A stretch of 64,000 bases of DNA from Bathynomus jamesi (GCA_023014485.1 JAJOZX010000926.1:937501-1001500); one strand, 5' to 3'. Positions 1 to 9,132 are shown, numbered from the stretch's first letter. Notes: generated by a model not told the origin, from the sequence alone. Numbers and translations: made by a program.

Positions 1-393
1 CAATTTGTGACCTGCTGTTAACAGCGGCCTCTTCCGTGGTACCCTGCTCCAGATGTCCATCGCATGCAGTTCTCGTCGCAATGTCCGTTCGGAAATTGGT
101 CGCTGGAGAACCTCATTGGTTTCTTGGAGCAATTGTTCTCTGGTTTGAAAACGATTTGCAGTTACTAGACGAGAAACATGGCGGCGGCCCCTATTGTCGA
201 GAATTGTTTTCCGGCCACAGTTACGCCGTCGATTGTCAGTTGATTGCGAACTACACCACTCTTTGTAAACTCGCTGGACAGTACGCGTTGACACACCAAC
301 AAATTGGGCTACTTCAGACATTTTGTGTCCGTGGGCTCTGCCAAACACGATGGCTCCTTTTTGCCACTGAGTAACGTCTGCCTCACGACCCAT
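1..393 (-). CDS. Tc1-like transposase, N-terminal part, cut by window edge
   Basis: Reading the minus strand from the ATG at 393 gives 131 codons without a stop up to base 1. The protein starts MGREADVTQWQKGAIV and continues with a helix-turn-helix stretch (VAQFVGVSTRTVQRVYKEW) and a basic second HTH region (NRRRNCGRKT, then RTLRRELHAM). This is the paired-like DNA-binding layout of Tc1-type transposases, which bind the terminal inverted repeats and act in the nucleus. The catalytic DDE part would lie left of the window. The ATG is chosen because it opens directly onto the first HTH. The open frame suggests a fairly young copy; whether the catalytic half is intact cannot be seen. Confidence 0.8.
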   Translation of the reverse strand, partial: MGREADVTQWQKGAIVFGRAHGHKMSEVAQFVGVSTRTVQRVYKEWCSSQSTDNRRRNCGRKTILDNRGRRHVSRLVTANRFQTREQLLQETNEVLQRPISERTLRRELHAMDIWSRVPRKRPLLTAGHKL

Positions 394-571
394 TTCGCAG
401 ACTATATCCAACACACACTTTGTTCTTCACCACCTCACGAAACAGATCTGATCCTGTGTGCTACGTCACCGCTACTTGTCACTTACCAATGCTACATCAG
501 CGCCCTCTGTGTGACCTTGAACTTCCTACTATCGGTGCTATTAGGGGTGACTAATTTTTTGTCCGGTGTGC
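394..571 (-). mobile_element. Terminal region of the Tc1-like element
   Basis: Non-coding stretch between the transposase start and a probable terminus near 569-571, where 'TTTTTTGTCCGGTGTGCT' is followed by TA. Tc1 ends often read CAGT..CCGGACAAAA, so this fits the outer end on the minus-strand orientation. The partner terminus is outside the window, so the boundary is approximate. Confidence 0.55.
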
Positions 572-849
572 TTATATTGTAGAGCTTCATTCAAAAGCTC
601 TTAAAAAAGGTTATCTGAACTGTGTTACATGCGAGGGGTAGTCCACAGTTGACAAAATAACTTTAATTTCCAAATTTAACTTACTCAAAAAATTTTTTTT
701 TTTTTTTTTAACTTGTTGCCAAATTTATCTTCTGATTAATTTTTTGACCTTTTGAATTTGACCTCTGACATTGGCATGTTTCTCAACTTTTAAAGTTTGA
801 CTTTAGTTTCCTAAAGTGACCAAAATGAATTAATTACACGAGGTAAATT
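572..849. other. AT-rich spacer, nothing recognised
   Basis: A T-homopolymer near 690-709 and AT-rich unique-looking sequence. No open frame, RNA gene or repeat end was recognised. Confidence 0.5.
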
Positions 850-1065
850 ACGCCGCGGTCGCACACCCGCGTTAAACACAAGTATCAACCCACTGCGTCT
901 TATCCATTCCCACACGGGGCCACACCACTCCCGGTCGCACGATAAGGTTTTTAATGCGTTTACGGATCAGTTGCTTAAACATGGATCGGAGGTTTGTGCA
1001 TGCAGGGAACAACGCTCTTCTACATCATTTTTCTCTTAATTTCTCTCTCTTTCTCGCGTGCCCGC
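850..1065 (+). repeat. Dispersed repeat R1, plus copy
   Basis: This stretch matches, in inverse orientation, the block at about 5300-5490 over some 190 bases. Shared landmarks are 'CTGCGTCTTATC', 'CCCGGTCGCACGATAA' and 'CATCATTTTT' at the same spacing. Both copies run into TA-rich sequence. It shows no domain and its class is unknown; it may be a SINE body or a LINE fragment. Confidence 0.6.
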
Positions 1066-1076
1066 GCATTCATATC

Positions 1077-1107
<31 letters not shown>

Positions 1108-1131
1108 CAACTGCAAAGAACACGCAGTATA

Positions 1132-1562
1132 ATTAACGTAAAGAACGACGCTTGTATAGGAGAATATTCCGCGCAAGATGAGAGCGAGAGAACGAAACAA
1201 ATGAAAAAATGAGGTAACCACCCGGGAATCGAACCCGGGATCTTCCGATTGCCGGTCTCATCTTGCGCGGAATATTCTCCTATACAAGCGTCGTTCTTTA
1301 CGTTAATTATACTGCGTGTTTGCAGTTTAAATGTATATAATGTACGGCATGCGGGAGGTGCCCCCTTGGGGCATTGGTTTTCTGCGCGTATGTAGAGGAA
1401 TTACGGCATTTGATTGAGTGAGGCCCGTGGTGTAATGGTTATCATATCTGACCGGCAATCGGAAGATCCTAGGTTCGATTCCCGGGTGGTTACCTCATTT
1501 TTTCATTTGTTTCGTTCTCTCTCGCTCTCATCTTGCGCGGAATTCTCCATACAAGCGTCGTT
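1132..1562. repeat. tRNA-derived SINE, subfamily A, head-to-head pair
   Basis: Two copies face each other. The minus copy runs from about 1132 to 1257 and breaks inside its tRNA-like part; it is followed directly by an inverted copy of its own tail (1258-1312) and then by a plus copy (about 1313-1562). The plus copy has a tRNA-like head at 1421-1493 with an A-box-like region (TGGTGTAATGGTT) and a good B box (GGTTCGATTCCCGGG). The anticodon arm (CTGACCGGCAATCGG) recalls tRNA-Arg, but no real tRNA is claimed. Transcription would be by RNA polymerase III. The tail ends in 'GTCGTTCTTTAC'. Confidence 0.8.
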
Positions 1563-1609
1563 CTTTACACACATATAATATATATATATATATACACACA
1601 CACACATTT

Positions 1610-2178
1610 TAACTGCAAACAACACAGAGTATAATTAATGTAAGAACGACGCTTGTGTAGAAGAGCGTTTCGCACAAGATGATGAGGGAGAACGAGCAAA
1701 TGAAAAATGAGGTACCTCCCAGGAATCGAACCCGGGATCATCAATTGCCGGTCGGATATGCTAACCACTGCACCAGGACCCCGATTAGTCAGTACTCGTA
1801 ATTCTCCTACATACGAGCGGAATCAAATGCACTGAGGGGGCACCTTCATTTGCTCGTTTTCCCTCCTCATCTTGTGCGGAACGCTCTTTCACACAAGAGT
1901 CGTTCTTTACATTAATTATACTGTGTGTTGTTTGCAGTTAAAATGTATATACAGTATGTACGGCATGCGAAGGTGCCCCCTCAGGGCATTTGATTCCGCT
2001 CGTATGTAGGAGAATTACGAGTACTGACTAATCGGGTCCTTGGTGCAGTGGTTAGCATATCCGACCGGCAACTGGATGATCCCGGGCTCGATTCCTGGGA
2101 AGTACCTCATTTTTCATTTGGTCGTTCTCCTTCCTCATCTTGTGCGGAACGCTCTTCTACACAAGCTTCGTTCTTTAC

Positions 2179-2180
<2 letters not shown>
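1610..2180. repeat. tRNA-derived SINE, subfamily B, head-to-head pair
   Basis: A minus copy (about 1620-1835, tRNA-like part 1714-1786) joins an inverted tail fragment (1836-1915), followed by a full plus copy (1916-2180, tRNA-like part 2036-2106). The body carries 'GGTGCCCCCTCAGGGCAT' and the tail 'TCATCTTGTGCGGAACGC'. It is closely related to the preceding pair but differs at many positions, so the two pairs belong to different subfamilies. The plus copy runs straight into (TA)n at 2180. Confidence 0.8.

Positions 2181-2212
<32 letters not shown>
2181..2212. repeat. (TA)n microsatellite, left flank of MITE
   Basis: Pure TA run that ends exactly at the CAGGGTG terminus of the next element. 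Confidence 0.9.
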
Positions 2213-2215
<3 letters not shown>

Positions 2216-2447
2216 GGTGTAATAAAAGTTCGTTCTGATAGGGAAATAAGATATAACAGAATTTAACGAGAAAATAGTTTTAACTATACATACATTACAA
2301 ATACAGTCAACTTACCAATTAATCCAGTACATGCTCAAATTGCATACAAGTTGATTGTATTGTTTGCAGTGTATAGTGAAAACTATCTTCTCATTCAATT
2401 CTCTTATATCTTATTTCCCTATGAGAACGCACTTTTGTTACACCCCG
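2213..2447. mobile_element. 235-bp Tc1/mariner-type MITE in a TA tract
   Basis: The ends are inverted copies: CAGGGTGTAATAAAAGTTCG on the left, and TTGTTACACCCCG reading outwards on the right, with inverted similarity for about 45 bases. It is flanked by TA on both sides and has no coding capacity. The CAGGGTG start and TA target place it with IS630/Tc1/mariner non-autonomous elements. Confidence 0.85.
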
Positions 2448-2471
2448 TATATATACACACACAGTATATAT

Positions 2472-2481
<10 letters not shown>

Positions 2482-2511
<30 letters not shown>
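2482..2511. repeat. (GA)n microsatellite
   Basis: About 15 GA units. The following 250 bases (2512-2760) are AT-rich with nothing recognised. Confidence 0.9.
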
Positions 2512-2513
<2 letters not shown>

Positions 2514-2765
2514 AAGTAAAATCCTACTTATTACCTATTAAAAAAATAAATAGACAATACCTTGTTTAAAATATTTCATCTAAGAATTTATAATAAGTTA
2601 AAAAATTTAAATCACAGTTTTGCTAATGTTTAAAAAAATTTTCTTTAAATACCTAAGAAGCATCGCATGGAAAATTTTATTTTAAAAATTTATTTGAAAA
2701 AATAAAATACCGAGAAATTTTACAGAGCAGATGACAACTGGATATATACACACACACACATTATA

Positions 2766-3163
2766 CAGGGTGGGCCATAAGTTTCCATACATAGGAAAAT
2801 TTAAATACGTGCGTCGGTATTTGGATCAGCAGTTTCCGGATGCTTGGATTGGTCGGCGTGGTCCTGTGGAGTGGCCTCCCAGATCCCCAGATCTCACCCC
2901 CCTTGATTTCTATCTTTGGGGGCACTTGAAGGCCATGGTGTATCAGGAAAAGATACGAGACATAAATCATCTAAAGGAACGTATCACCAACGCCATTACA
3001 AGCATAACGTCAACTGTGCTAATGCGTGTTCAACAACAGTGGGGAACACGTATTGAAATGTGTTTTCAAAATAATGGCAACCATGTAGAGCATATTATAT
3101 AAATAAAAATGGTTGTCCATAAAAAAATGTTTATTTTTCCTGTATGGAAACTTACGGCCCACC

Positions 3164-3166
<3 letters not shown>
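2766..3166. mobile_element. Internally deleted CAGGGTGGGCC transposon
   Basis: Terminal inverted repeats of roughly 30 bases: CAGGGTGGGCCATAAGTTTC at the left, and the inverse ending GGCCCACCCTG at 3166. It lies between a (CA)n/TA stretch and a long TA tract. Only 401 bp remain, holding the last third of a transposase, so it cannot move by itself. Confidence 0.85.
2797..3102 (+). pseudogene. Transposase C-terminal fragment (IS630/mariner type)
   Basis: Open frame ending at 3102 that encodes DQQFPDAWIGRRGPVEWPPR followed by [16 protein letters not shown] and the usual helical C-terminus. The SPDLTPLD block carries the third catalytic acidic residue of this transposase superfamily. The first two catalytic aspartates and the DNA-binding domain are missing because of an internal deletion, which joins the left inverted repeat directly to the catalytic C-terminal block. 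The frame runs into the left terminal repeat, so any apparent start codon upstream is not biological. Confidence 0.85.

Positions 3167-3210
<44 letters not shown>
3167..3210. repeat. (TA)n tract between two transposons
   Basis: A TA run of about 20 units separating the termini of two unrelated CAGGGTG elements. Both neighbours use it as flank. Confidence 0.9.
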
Positions 3211-3213
<3 letters not shown>

Positions 3214-3828
3214 GGTGTCCCAGAATTAACTATCTATTTCAATGAAATCGGACAAATTTTTTAAAAACACTTTTATTTATGTTTATCATGTTTAATATGT
3301 GTTAAAAATATATAAATTTCTAAATTTTTTCATAATTTTATTTTCAGAATTTTTTCATTATCTGGTCCAATGAAAGACCGTCTGAAGTCATAGAATGGCA
3401 AAGAGACTCCAAAAGTTAACGTGTGGCTTGGAATGACCAAATCCAAAATTTATGGCCCATTCTTCTTTGCGGAAGCAACTGTAACAGGTACCGTCTACCT
3501 TGATATGCTTCAGCAGTTTCTCGAACCACAGCTTCTTGATGATGGCATTCTTGATAATGTTGTGTTTCAACAAGATGGAGCACCATAAATTTTGGATTTG
3601 GTCATTCCAAGCCACACGTTAACTTTTGGAGAGTCTCTTTGCCATTCTATGACTTCAGACGGTCTTTCATTGGACCAGATAATGAAAAAATTATGAAAAA
3701 AAATTATGAAAAAAATTTAGAAATTTATACATTTTTAACACATATTAAACATGATAAACATAAATAAAAGTGTGTTTTTAAAAAATTTGTCCGATTTCAT
3801 TGAAATAGATAGTTAATTCTGGGACACC

Positions 3829-3831
<3 letters not shown>
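3211..3831. mobile_element. Foldback mariner-type element
   Basis: The two arms (3211 to about 3450, and about 3590 to 3831) are inverted copies over some 240 bases each, far longer than normal terminal repeats. The ends read CAGGGTGTCCCAGAATTAAC and its inverse. The arms include the target-site block 'GTCTCTTTGCCATTC'. The unique centre is a transposase fragment. Flanked by (TA)n at 3167-3210 and 3833-3872. Confidence 0.88.
3448..3587 (+). pseudogene. Transposase core fragment in foldback loop
   Basis: Translates as IYGPFFFAEATVTGTVYLDM and continues to a VFQQDGAPP block, with a stop directly after it. In IS630/mariner-type transposases this segment runs from the strand after the first catalytic aspartate to the second one (D in QQDGAPPH). 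The rest of the protein is absent and has been replaced by the inverted arms. Confidence 0.8.

Positions 3832-3874
<43 letters not shown>
3832..3874. repeat. (TA)n tract
   Basis: TA run on the right of the foldback. It also serves as the 3' tail position of the adjacent minus-strand CR1 fragment. Confidence 0.85.
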
Positions 3875-3880
<6 letters not shown>

Positions 3881-3884
3881 TTGA

Positions 3885-4440
3885 ACACCAATTCACTCGA
3901 GAAGATCCTCTAATACCAGGTCAAACCTGGTTTTGAGCGTATTAACGGTGGTGCTGAAAAGGACGTCATAAGGGATCTTACACCCAATTATTAATTATTA
4001 ACAGTTTTTACGTGAAGAATTTACCCCAAATATTCGTATTGTAACATTTCAGTTCCAGCTTACAACCGTTACTTCGAGCCGAAATCGTATTAATTGTAAA
4101 AAGTTCAGAATAGTCGACGTTGTCGATCCTATTCAAAAGTTTAAAAACTCGGACGAGCTCTCAACTAAAGCGATACTTTTGTAAAGAATACAAATGAGTC
4201 ACTGTTCATACGATTTGTGACGGTCGGTCGGGTTTAGCCTCGTCGCTCTGTCTTGAACATTTTCGAGTCTTTGTATGTCTTTCGTCAAAGATGGATACCA
4301 GAACTGCGCAGCGTTGGACGTGGTGGGTCCTAATCATCGCTTTGTAGAGAGGAAGAATAACATCTTGACTTCGGAACAAGAAATGTCTTTTACGTAACTT
4401 AGTATCTTATCGCCTTTTCTTTTCAACATCGCTAAAAAGT
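3885..4440 (-). pseudogene. CR1-type LINE, 3' fragment
   Basis: On the minus strand the translation has CR1 landmarks in order: a decayed 'VRPH.EYAVQFW' region, then LTKDIQRLENVQDRATRL, then RSNGCKLELK and the final FFT region, finishing near 3890. It contains stops and frameshifts and lacks the endonuclease and most of the reverse transcriptase, as expected of a 5'-truncated LINE copy. It resembles the better-kept CR1 at 10.86-13.65 kb but is clearly older. Confidence 0.75.
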
Positions 4441-4654
4441 TTTAGATAAACTTGAAAGAGATTGAGAGAGGGAGAAATAAATGCATGTCATCATCGCACA
4501 TTTTAGTCGGCTACAATAAAGCCGATAGTTAAATAAGTACATATTTAAAAGCAGAACATATATTATGAATGCCTGAAAAGTTTGTATGTACTTTAGTTTA
4601 ATATGGACGAAAATAATTAAGTTTCCCCTGATAAACAAAAATTATTTTAACTAT
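4441..4654. other. Spacer, nothing recognised
   Basis: AT-rich sequence without a recognisable element or convincing frame. Confidence 0.4.
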
Positions 4655-4830
4655 AGCCGAGTGTGGTCGAGTGGCTTCGCTGGAGATAGAGATCTTTTCT
4701 CCTTATTCTGCTAGAAGTTGTCGGTGGTTCTGCTGCCGGCATCCGTTGTCACTTTTTTAGGGGATCTGCTGATTGCTGGCCCCTTGTGGAGTTAGTAGGC
4801 CTCGGAGTTCGGATCCCAAAACCTACAAAA
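4655..4830 (+). repeat. Possible tRNA-Ser/Leu-like SINE head
   Basis: Contains an A-box-like GTGGTCGAGTGGC, a GGTTCTGCTGCCGGC block that could be a decayed B box, and a second B-box-like GAGTTCGGATCCC at about 4806. The spacing is loose and a cloverleaf is not convincing, so this is only a candidate class-II-tRNA-derived repeat. The stretch to 5060 is mildly GC-rich with no real gene seen. Confidence 0.3.
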
Positions 4831-5244
4831 GAACCTGCTCTTAACGCCTGCGTGTGCCTAGTTGAGCCCGGGCGCCTGTCGTCTTCTACTCGCGCTGTCG
4901 TTTCTATCCCACCCTTTTCTACTTGTTTCACATCTCTTCGTCTGTTCAAGTTTCTCTTCTTCACTGTACTCTTTCTTGATCACATCGACCACCATCGACC
5001 GATCAAAATAAATACAGAAAATTCAGTACGGTTAAGAGAATCTCTCTTTTGCCTCGCGAGAGAATAACTGCAAAGTTATTGTCCGTTCTCACTCTTTTTT
5101 TTTTCAGGGTCTTTACGTGTTTCGTCATGTACAGCAGTTATTATCCCTTGAGGTTCGAATCCTTGTAACTATACGATAGAAAAATCATGATCTTGAACCA
5201 TTCTAGCTCTTTCTGCAATTATTATTATATGCATATTACTTCTA

Positions 5245-5282
<38 letters not shown>

Positions 5283-5299
5283 TATAATATATGGGGAAA

Positions 5300-5490
5300 A
5301 AATGATGTACAGGAGAGTTGTTCCCGGCATACCAAACAAACCACCAATCCATCTTTAAGGAATTGATCCATAAACGCACTGAGAACGTTATCGTGCGACC
5401 GGGAGGGGTATGGGCATAGATAAGACGCAGCGGGTTGGCGCTTGGGTTCAACGTGGGCGTGTGGGCTTGAGAGCGCGGCGTACATGGGAC
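5300..5490 (-). repeat. Dispersed repeat R1, minus copy
   Basis: Inverse copy of the block at 850-1065, with the same landmarks in the same order on the minus strand. It starts next to a TA tract (5248-5295). It can be read as an open frame, but the frame is not kept in the other copy, so it is not treated as a gene. Confidence 0.6.
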
Positions 5491-5889
5491 GTGTTGTCGT
5501 GCGACAGGTGCGCGTGGGCGGTCTGATTTCGAGTACCAGATGATGTCGCCCTTGGGAGCCCTGCGGGGCTACCGCATCCCTCCAGAGGATACGCCACTCT
5601 TAAGTGTGTCTCTAAACGGCTCATGAAGTCTCCCCTTAACCTAACCTAATGTCAGGATACGTCAGGTTAACCTAACCTATCCCCTACCCGTCTCAAATAC
5701 ACCTCATAAAAGGAAGCGAGGCCCTCGTGACGTCATCATGCCAAAATTTTCCTGTAAATGTAGCTCATAAACGGACGTGAGGATATCAAGGGGAAAATTC
5801 TTAAATCGATCCATTTCTGTCTCCCTTTTTGCAACTATACTATTAGTTTAAACACACACACCCCCATCATTACATTCCCATCTGACTTA
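5491..5889. other. Spacer with CCTAA motifs
   Basis: No gene seen. At 5636-5680 it holds two AACCTAACCTA-like blocks flanking 'TGTCAGGATACGTCAGG'. CCTAA is the complement of the arthropod telomere unit TTAGG, but only two or three units occur per block, so this is interstitial or coincidental. Confidence 0.45.
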
Positions 5890-6040
5890 CATTCATAATA
5901 ATAACGTTTGGGGTTACGGAGGGGACCTACAACTTTACCCGGAATTAAAATAATTTAAGGGTAGGTACCGTACATCATCTGAACGCAGAGGGCAGTCACT
6001 CATCTAACTATAATGAACAGAGAGGTGTTATTGCAGAAGT
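5890..6040 (-). repeat. 5S-rRNA-derived SINE, minus fragment
   Basis: On the minus strand it has the decayed 3' part of a 5S-like head (TGTTCATTATAGTTAGATGA, then GTGACTGCCCTCTGCG), followed by the body motif 'GTAGGTCCCCTCCG' and a short ATT tail. The same body motif is found at 14.28, 61.85 and 63.37 kb. Confidence 0.65.
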
Positions 6041-6064
6041 ATATGTTGTATATATTCATATATA

Positions 6065-6155
6065 ATCCATTTCCCGTTAATTAACGAGGTTAAGCAACGC
6101 TGGGTTTGTTCAGTAATTGGATGGGAGACTCCCTTCTGCGTTACCGATGATTAAA
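6065..6155 (+). repeat. 5S-rRNA-like fragment (SINE head)
   Basis: The run GTTAAGCAACGCTGGGTTTG followed by TTCAGTAATTGGATGGGAGA closely follows the internal control region of animal 5S rRNA (GTTAAGCAACG.CGGG..., TTAGTA.TTGGATGGGTGAC). The 5' third and the 3' end are missing, so it is not a working 5S gene. It lies next to a second 5S-derived fragment in the opposite orientation. Confidence 0.75.
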
Positions 6156-6353
6156 CAAAAAACATTATAAACTCATCTCGTAATCAGCATATAAATCCTA
6201 TTAAAATTTTTAAGGACGGTTCCATTAAGGAAACACTTAACTGTAATAAAAATCCTTGGTAAAAAATCTTTAACTATGAACAGAGGACCTAGTTTAAAGC
6301 TTAATGGACTTTCATACCACATTTGGGTTCTACTCGCTCTTTTATTAGTCTAC

Positions 6354-6463
<110 letters not shown>

Positions 6464-6532
6464 ATTATTTCACGAAAGTAACACGTAAAAAATATTTATG
6501 ATGAATAAAACCACGAAGGAAAGGAAACGCAA

Positions 6533-6570
6533 AACGGTGCTCAAGCGCTTTCGTCTAATGACATCCTCAG
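6533..6570 (-). ncRNA. Hammerhead-like ribozyme motif, left arm
   Basis: Mirror copy of the motif at 8795-8830. The minus strand reads CTGAGGA, a short GTC/GAC stem with an ATTA loop, then GAAA. Penelope-like elements are known to carry hammerhead ribozymes in their terminal repeats. A proper UH cleavage site and closing stem I are not evident, so activity is doubtful. Confidence 0.4.
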
Positions 6571-6935
6571 GAACACAAATACATAAAAGGTTACGGCCTA
6601 TATATAGGTTACAGAAAGAGAAAAAAAATATATAAATAAATAACATACACACAAACATATATACATATATATATACATACATATCTACACACATACACAC
6701 ATATATATATATATATGCAATAAACGGAGAAGTAAAAATAAAACTTAAAAATTAAGGATTAGAGGATTAACAAAGAGGCATATCGATTTTTAGCACAAGA
6801 TCAAATGAGTTATAAAAATAATACAAATTTATACTGGAGATACGCCCGGGTTTAACACTTTGCCTTTTTAGAGTCAAGTTTCGATATATATAAAAATAAA
6901 TTGAAGATTAAAAGTTAATAAAGTAGCTTACAAGT

Positions 6936-7204
6936 TTACCAAAGATTAAGTGTCCTACCCTTTTTATCTAGATTTGTTTTGAAGGAATTCAAAACAACAG
7001 GATCGAGTTGAAAAAGACCTTTGCTTATGTTGAAGTTATTTGAAAGTTGAATAATGGTAGACTCAAGAATATTTCTATTGACAATGTTGCTCGAATGAAA
7101 TAAAACTGAAGCATTATTCCAATCAATACAGTGGGATAACTCTGACAAATGGACAAAAAGAGCACTGGACAACTGTCCTGTTCTGACGGAATATTGATGC
7201 TGTT
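6936..7204 (-). pseudogene. Penelope GIY-YIG domain, C-terminal half, inverted copy
   Basis: The minus strand encodes HQYSVRTGQLSSALFVHLSE and the rest of the domain to GRTLNLW. This is nearly identical to residues about 57-141 of the plus-strand copy; one visible difference is ST versus SA. The GIY-YIG start itself is missing because the inverted joint lies at 7204/7205. Confidence 0.85.
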
Positions 7205-7629
7205 TGGATATTAATGTAGTATTTTCATATAACAATATTGTGAAAAATATCATAGTAAAAAATAGCCCTACCAATAATTCAGGCATTATCTATAAAATTG
7301 GGTGTAAACAATGTGATTCCTTTTACATAGGTCAGACGGGAAAGGATTTGCACACACGTATAAAACAGCATCAATATTCCGTCAGAACAGGACAGTTGTC
7401 CAGTGCTCTTTTTGTCCATTTGTCAGAGTTATCCCACTGTATTGATTGGAATAATGCTTCAGTTTTATTTCATTCGAGCAACATTGTCAATAGAAATATT
7501 CTTGAGTCTGCCATTATTCAACTTTCAAATAACTTCAACATAAGCAAAGGTCTTTTTCAACTCGATCCTGTTGTTTTGAATTCCTTCAAAACAAATCTAG
7601 ATAAAAAGGGTAGGACACTTAATCTTTGA
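7204..7629 (+). CDS. GIY-YIG endonuclease domain of a Penelope-like element (5'-truncated)
   Basis: Encodes the C-terminal endonuclease of a Penelope-like retroelement. The core GIIYKIGCKQCDSFYIGQTG (about residues 27-46) shows the two strands of the GIY-YIG fold, and the following LHTRIKQH gives the catalytic arginine. The domain nicks target DNA for primed reverse transcription. The frame is intact to the stop at 7629, but the reverse transcriptase that should precede it is absent: upstream the sequence passes into the inverted copy at about 7204, so the first roughly 20 codons are of uncertain origin. The 3' sequence continues to the hammerhead-like motif. Confidence 0.85.
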   Translation: MDINVVFSYNNIVKNIIVKNSPTNNSGIIYKIGCKQCDSFYIGQTGKDLHTRIKQHQYSVRTGQLSSALFVHLSELSHCIDWNNASVLFHSSNIVNRNILESAIIQLSNNFNISKGLFQLDPVVLNSFKTNLDKKGRTLNL

Positions 7630-7886
7630 TAAACTTGTAAGCTACTTTATTAACTTTTAATCTTCAATTTATTTTTATATATATCGAAACTTGACTCTAG
7701 AAAGGCAAAGTGTTAAACCCGGGCGTATCTCCAGTATAAATTTGTATTATTTTTATAACTCATTTGATCTTGTGCTAAAAATCGATATGCCTCTTTGTTA
7801 ATCCTCTAATCCTTAATTTTTAAGTTTTATTTTACTTCTCCGTTTATTGCATATATATATATATATATTATATATATATATATATA

Positions 7887-8625
7887 CAGGGTGGGCGGAA
7901 AGTAGCTCCCTATTTTGGATTGGTAAAAAAATACGTATATTATCCATTTATTTCAGAAGAAATAATATGAAAAGGTAGGCATACATGGTAGGTTTCCTCT
8001 AAAATTCAATGTGGGCTCCAACTCTTTCCACCAGCTTCTGGAGCCGCCCAGGAATGGCGTCCACTGACTTTAGCAGGAACTCCGGCGGGATGGAGGACAT
8101 GACTTCCCGAATTCGGTCCTCCAGTTCTTCCAATGTCCTCGGTTTGGTGCGGTAGACTTCTTCCTTTACCCACCCGCAAAGAAAGAAGTCGCACGGTGTC
8201 AAGTCGGGGCTCCTGGCTGGCCATTGATGTGGACCACGACGACCCATCCAACGCCCAGGGAAGTGGGCATCCAGCCACTCACGGACAACAAGAGCGAAGT
8301 GCGGAGGGGCGCCATCTTGCATAAATATCAGATCTTTGGGGGTGGGTAAAGGAAGAAGTCTACCGCACCAAACCGAGGACATTGGAAGAACTGGAGGACC
8401 GAATTCGGGAAGTCATGTCCTCCATCCCGCCGGAGTTCCTGCTAAAGTCAGTGGACGCCATTCCTGGGCGGCTCCAGAAGCTGGTGGAAAGAGTTGGAGC
8501 CCACATTGAATTTTAGAGAAAACCTACCATGTATGCCTACCTTTTCATATTATTTCTTCTGAAATAAATGGATAATATACGTATTTTTTTACCAATCCAA
8601 AATAGGGAGCTACTTTCCGCCCACC

Positions 8626-8628
<3 letters not shown>
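7887..8628. mobile_element. DD41D-type transposon, foldback form, nested in Penelope-like arm
   Basis: Ends CAGGGTGGGCGGAAAGTAGC and its inverse finishing CCGCCCACCCTG at 8628. The inverted arms are unusually long (about 7887-8170 and 8345-8628), and each contains the coding 3' end of the transposase. TA repeats flank both sides. The host Penelope-like right arm resumes at about 8665. Confidence 0.88.
7999..8335 (-). pseudogene. DD41D transposase, catalytic C-terminal half
   Basis: From about 8335 on the minus strand it encodes DLIFMQDGAPPHF, then GRWMGRRGPHQWPARSPDLT and PCDFFL, ending AHIEF with a stop at 7999. Counting from the aspartate of QDG to that of PCD gives 41 residues between them, the spacing of the DD41D (VISITOR-type) group of IS630/Tc1/mariner. 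The first catalytic aspartate and the DNA-binding domain are missing; the frame upstream of 8335 is the inverted arm. Confidence 0.85.
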
Positions 8629-8666
<38 letters not shown>

Positions 8667-8794
8667 GTGTATGTGTGTAGATATGTATGTATATATATGT
8701 ATATATGTTTGTGTGTATGTTATTTATTTATATATTTTTTTTCTCTTTCTGTAACCTATATATAGGCCGTAACCTTTTATGTATTTCAGTGTTC

Positions 8795-8830
8795 CTGAGG
8801 ATGTCATTAGACGAAAGCGCTTGAGCACCG
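8795..8830 (+). ncRNA. Hammerhead-like ribozyme motif, right arm
   Basis: CTGAGGA at 8795-8801, a short stem (GTC/GAC) with an ATTA loop, and GAAA at 8813-8816 give the conserved core order of a hammerhead. The stem III equivalent (GCGC.TTGA.GCAC) has a mismatch and the cleavage dinucleotide is unclear. The location 3' of a Penelope-type endonuclease is where such ribozymes are known. Confidence 0.45.
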
Positions 8831-8861
8831 TTTTGTGTTTCCTTTCCTTCGTGGTTTTATT

Positions 8862-8899
<38 letters not shown>

Positions 8900-8910
8900 C
8901 ACCGGAAGAT

Positions 8911-9107
8911 GGGGTAACTGGGCACCTGCAGGGGTAACTGGGCCCTATTGCGTTTAAGATAAATTTCGTTATTATTTTTTCCATACATTTTAGGTACCTA
9001 TACATAGGTAGATACCTACAATTTATGGAAAAATTCATACTGTTATATAACGAAATTTACCTTAAACTTAGTAGGGCCCAGTTACCCCTGCAGGTGCCCA
9101 GTTACCC
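8911..9107. mobile_element. Palindromic MITE (GGGGTAACTGGGC)
   Basis: The left GGGGTAACTGGGCACCTGCA and right TGCAGGTGCCCAGTTACCC are inverse copies. Pairing continues through 'GGGGTAACTGGGCCCTA' and 'AAATTTCGTTAT' almost to the centre. About 197 bp, no coding sequence. TA-rich flanks fit a Tc1/mariner-type or similar MITE. Confidence 0.8.
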
Positions 9108-9132
9108 AATATTACGATATATTATATATATT

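Larger units (their letters stand above)
6470..8870. mobile_element. Penelope-like element, foldback form
   Basis: The left arm (6470-7204) and right arm (7366 to about 8870) are inverted copies. Mirror pairs include the 'GTCAGAACAGGACAG' block, the 'CCCGGGTTTAACAC' block, the 'ACCTATATATAGG' block and the hammerhead-like block. The loop 7205-7365 is unique and supplies the first half of the GIY-YIG domain. The right arm is interrupted by a DD41D element at 7887-8628 lying in TA repeats. No reverse transcriptase domain is present, so this is a 3' end duplicated in inverted orientation. Confidence 0.8.

Noticed and set aside
1421..1493. Functional tRNA gene
   Set aside because: It has A- and B-box-like sequence, but the anticodon loop lacks a normal T33, the acceptor stem does not close and the same sequence recurs many times with SINE body and tail, so it is a SINE head.
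5636..5680. Telomeric (TTAGG)n array
   Set aside because: Only two or three units per block, separated by other sequence; too short to be telomere or a clear interstitial array.
6065..6155. 5S rRNA gene
   Set aside because: Only the internal control region is similar; the ends are missing and related copies carry a common non-5S body.
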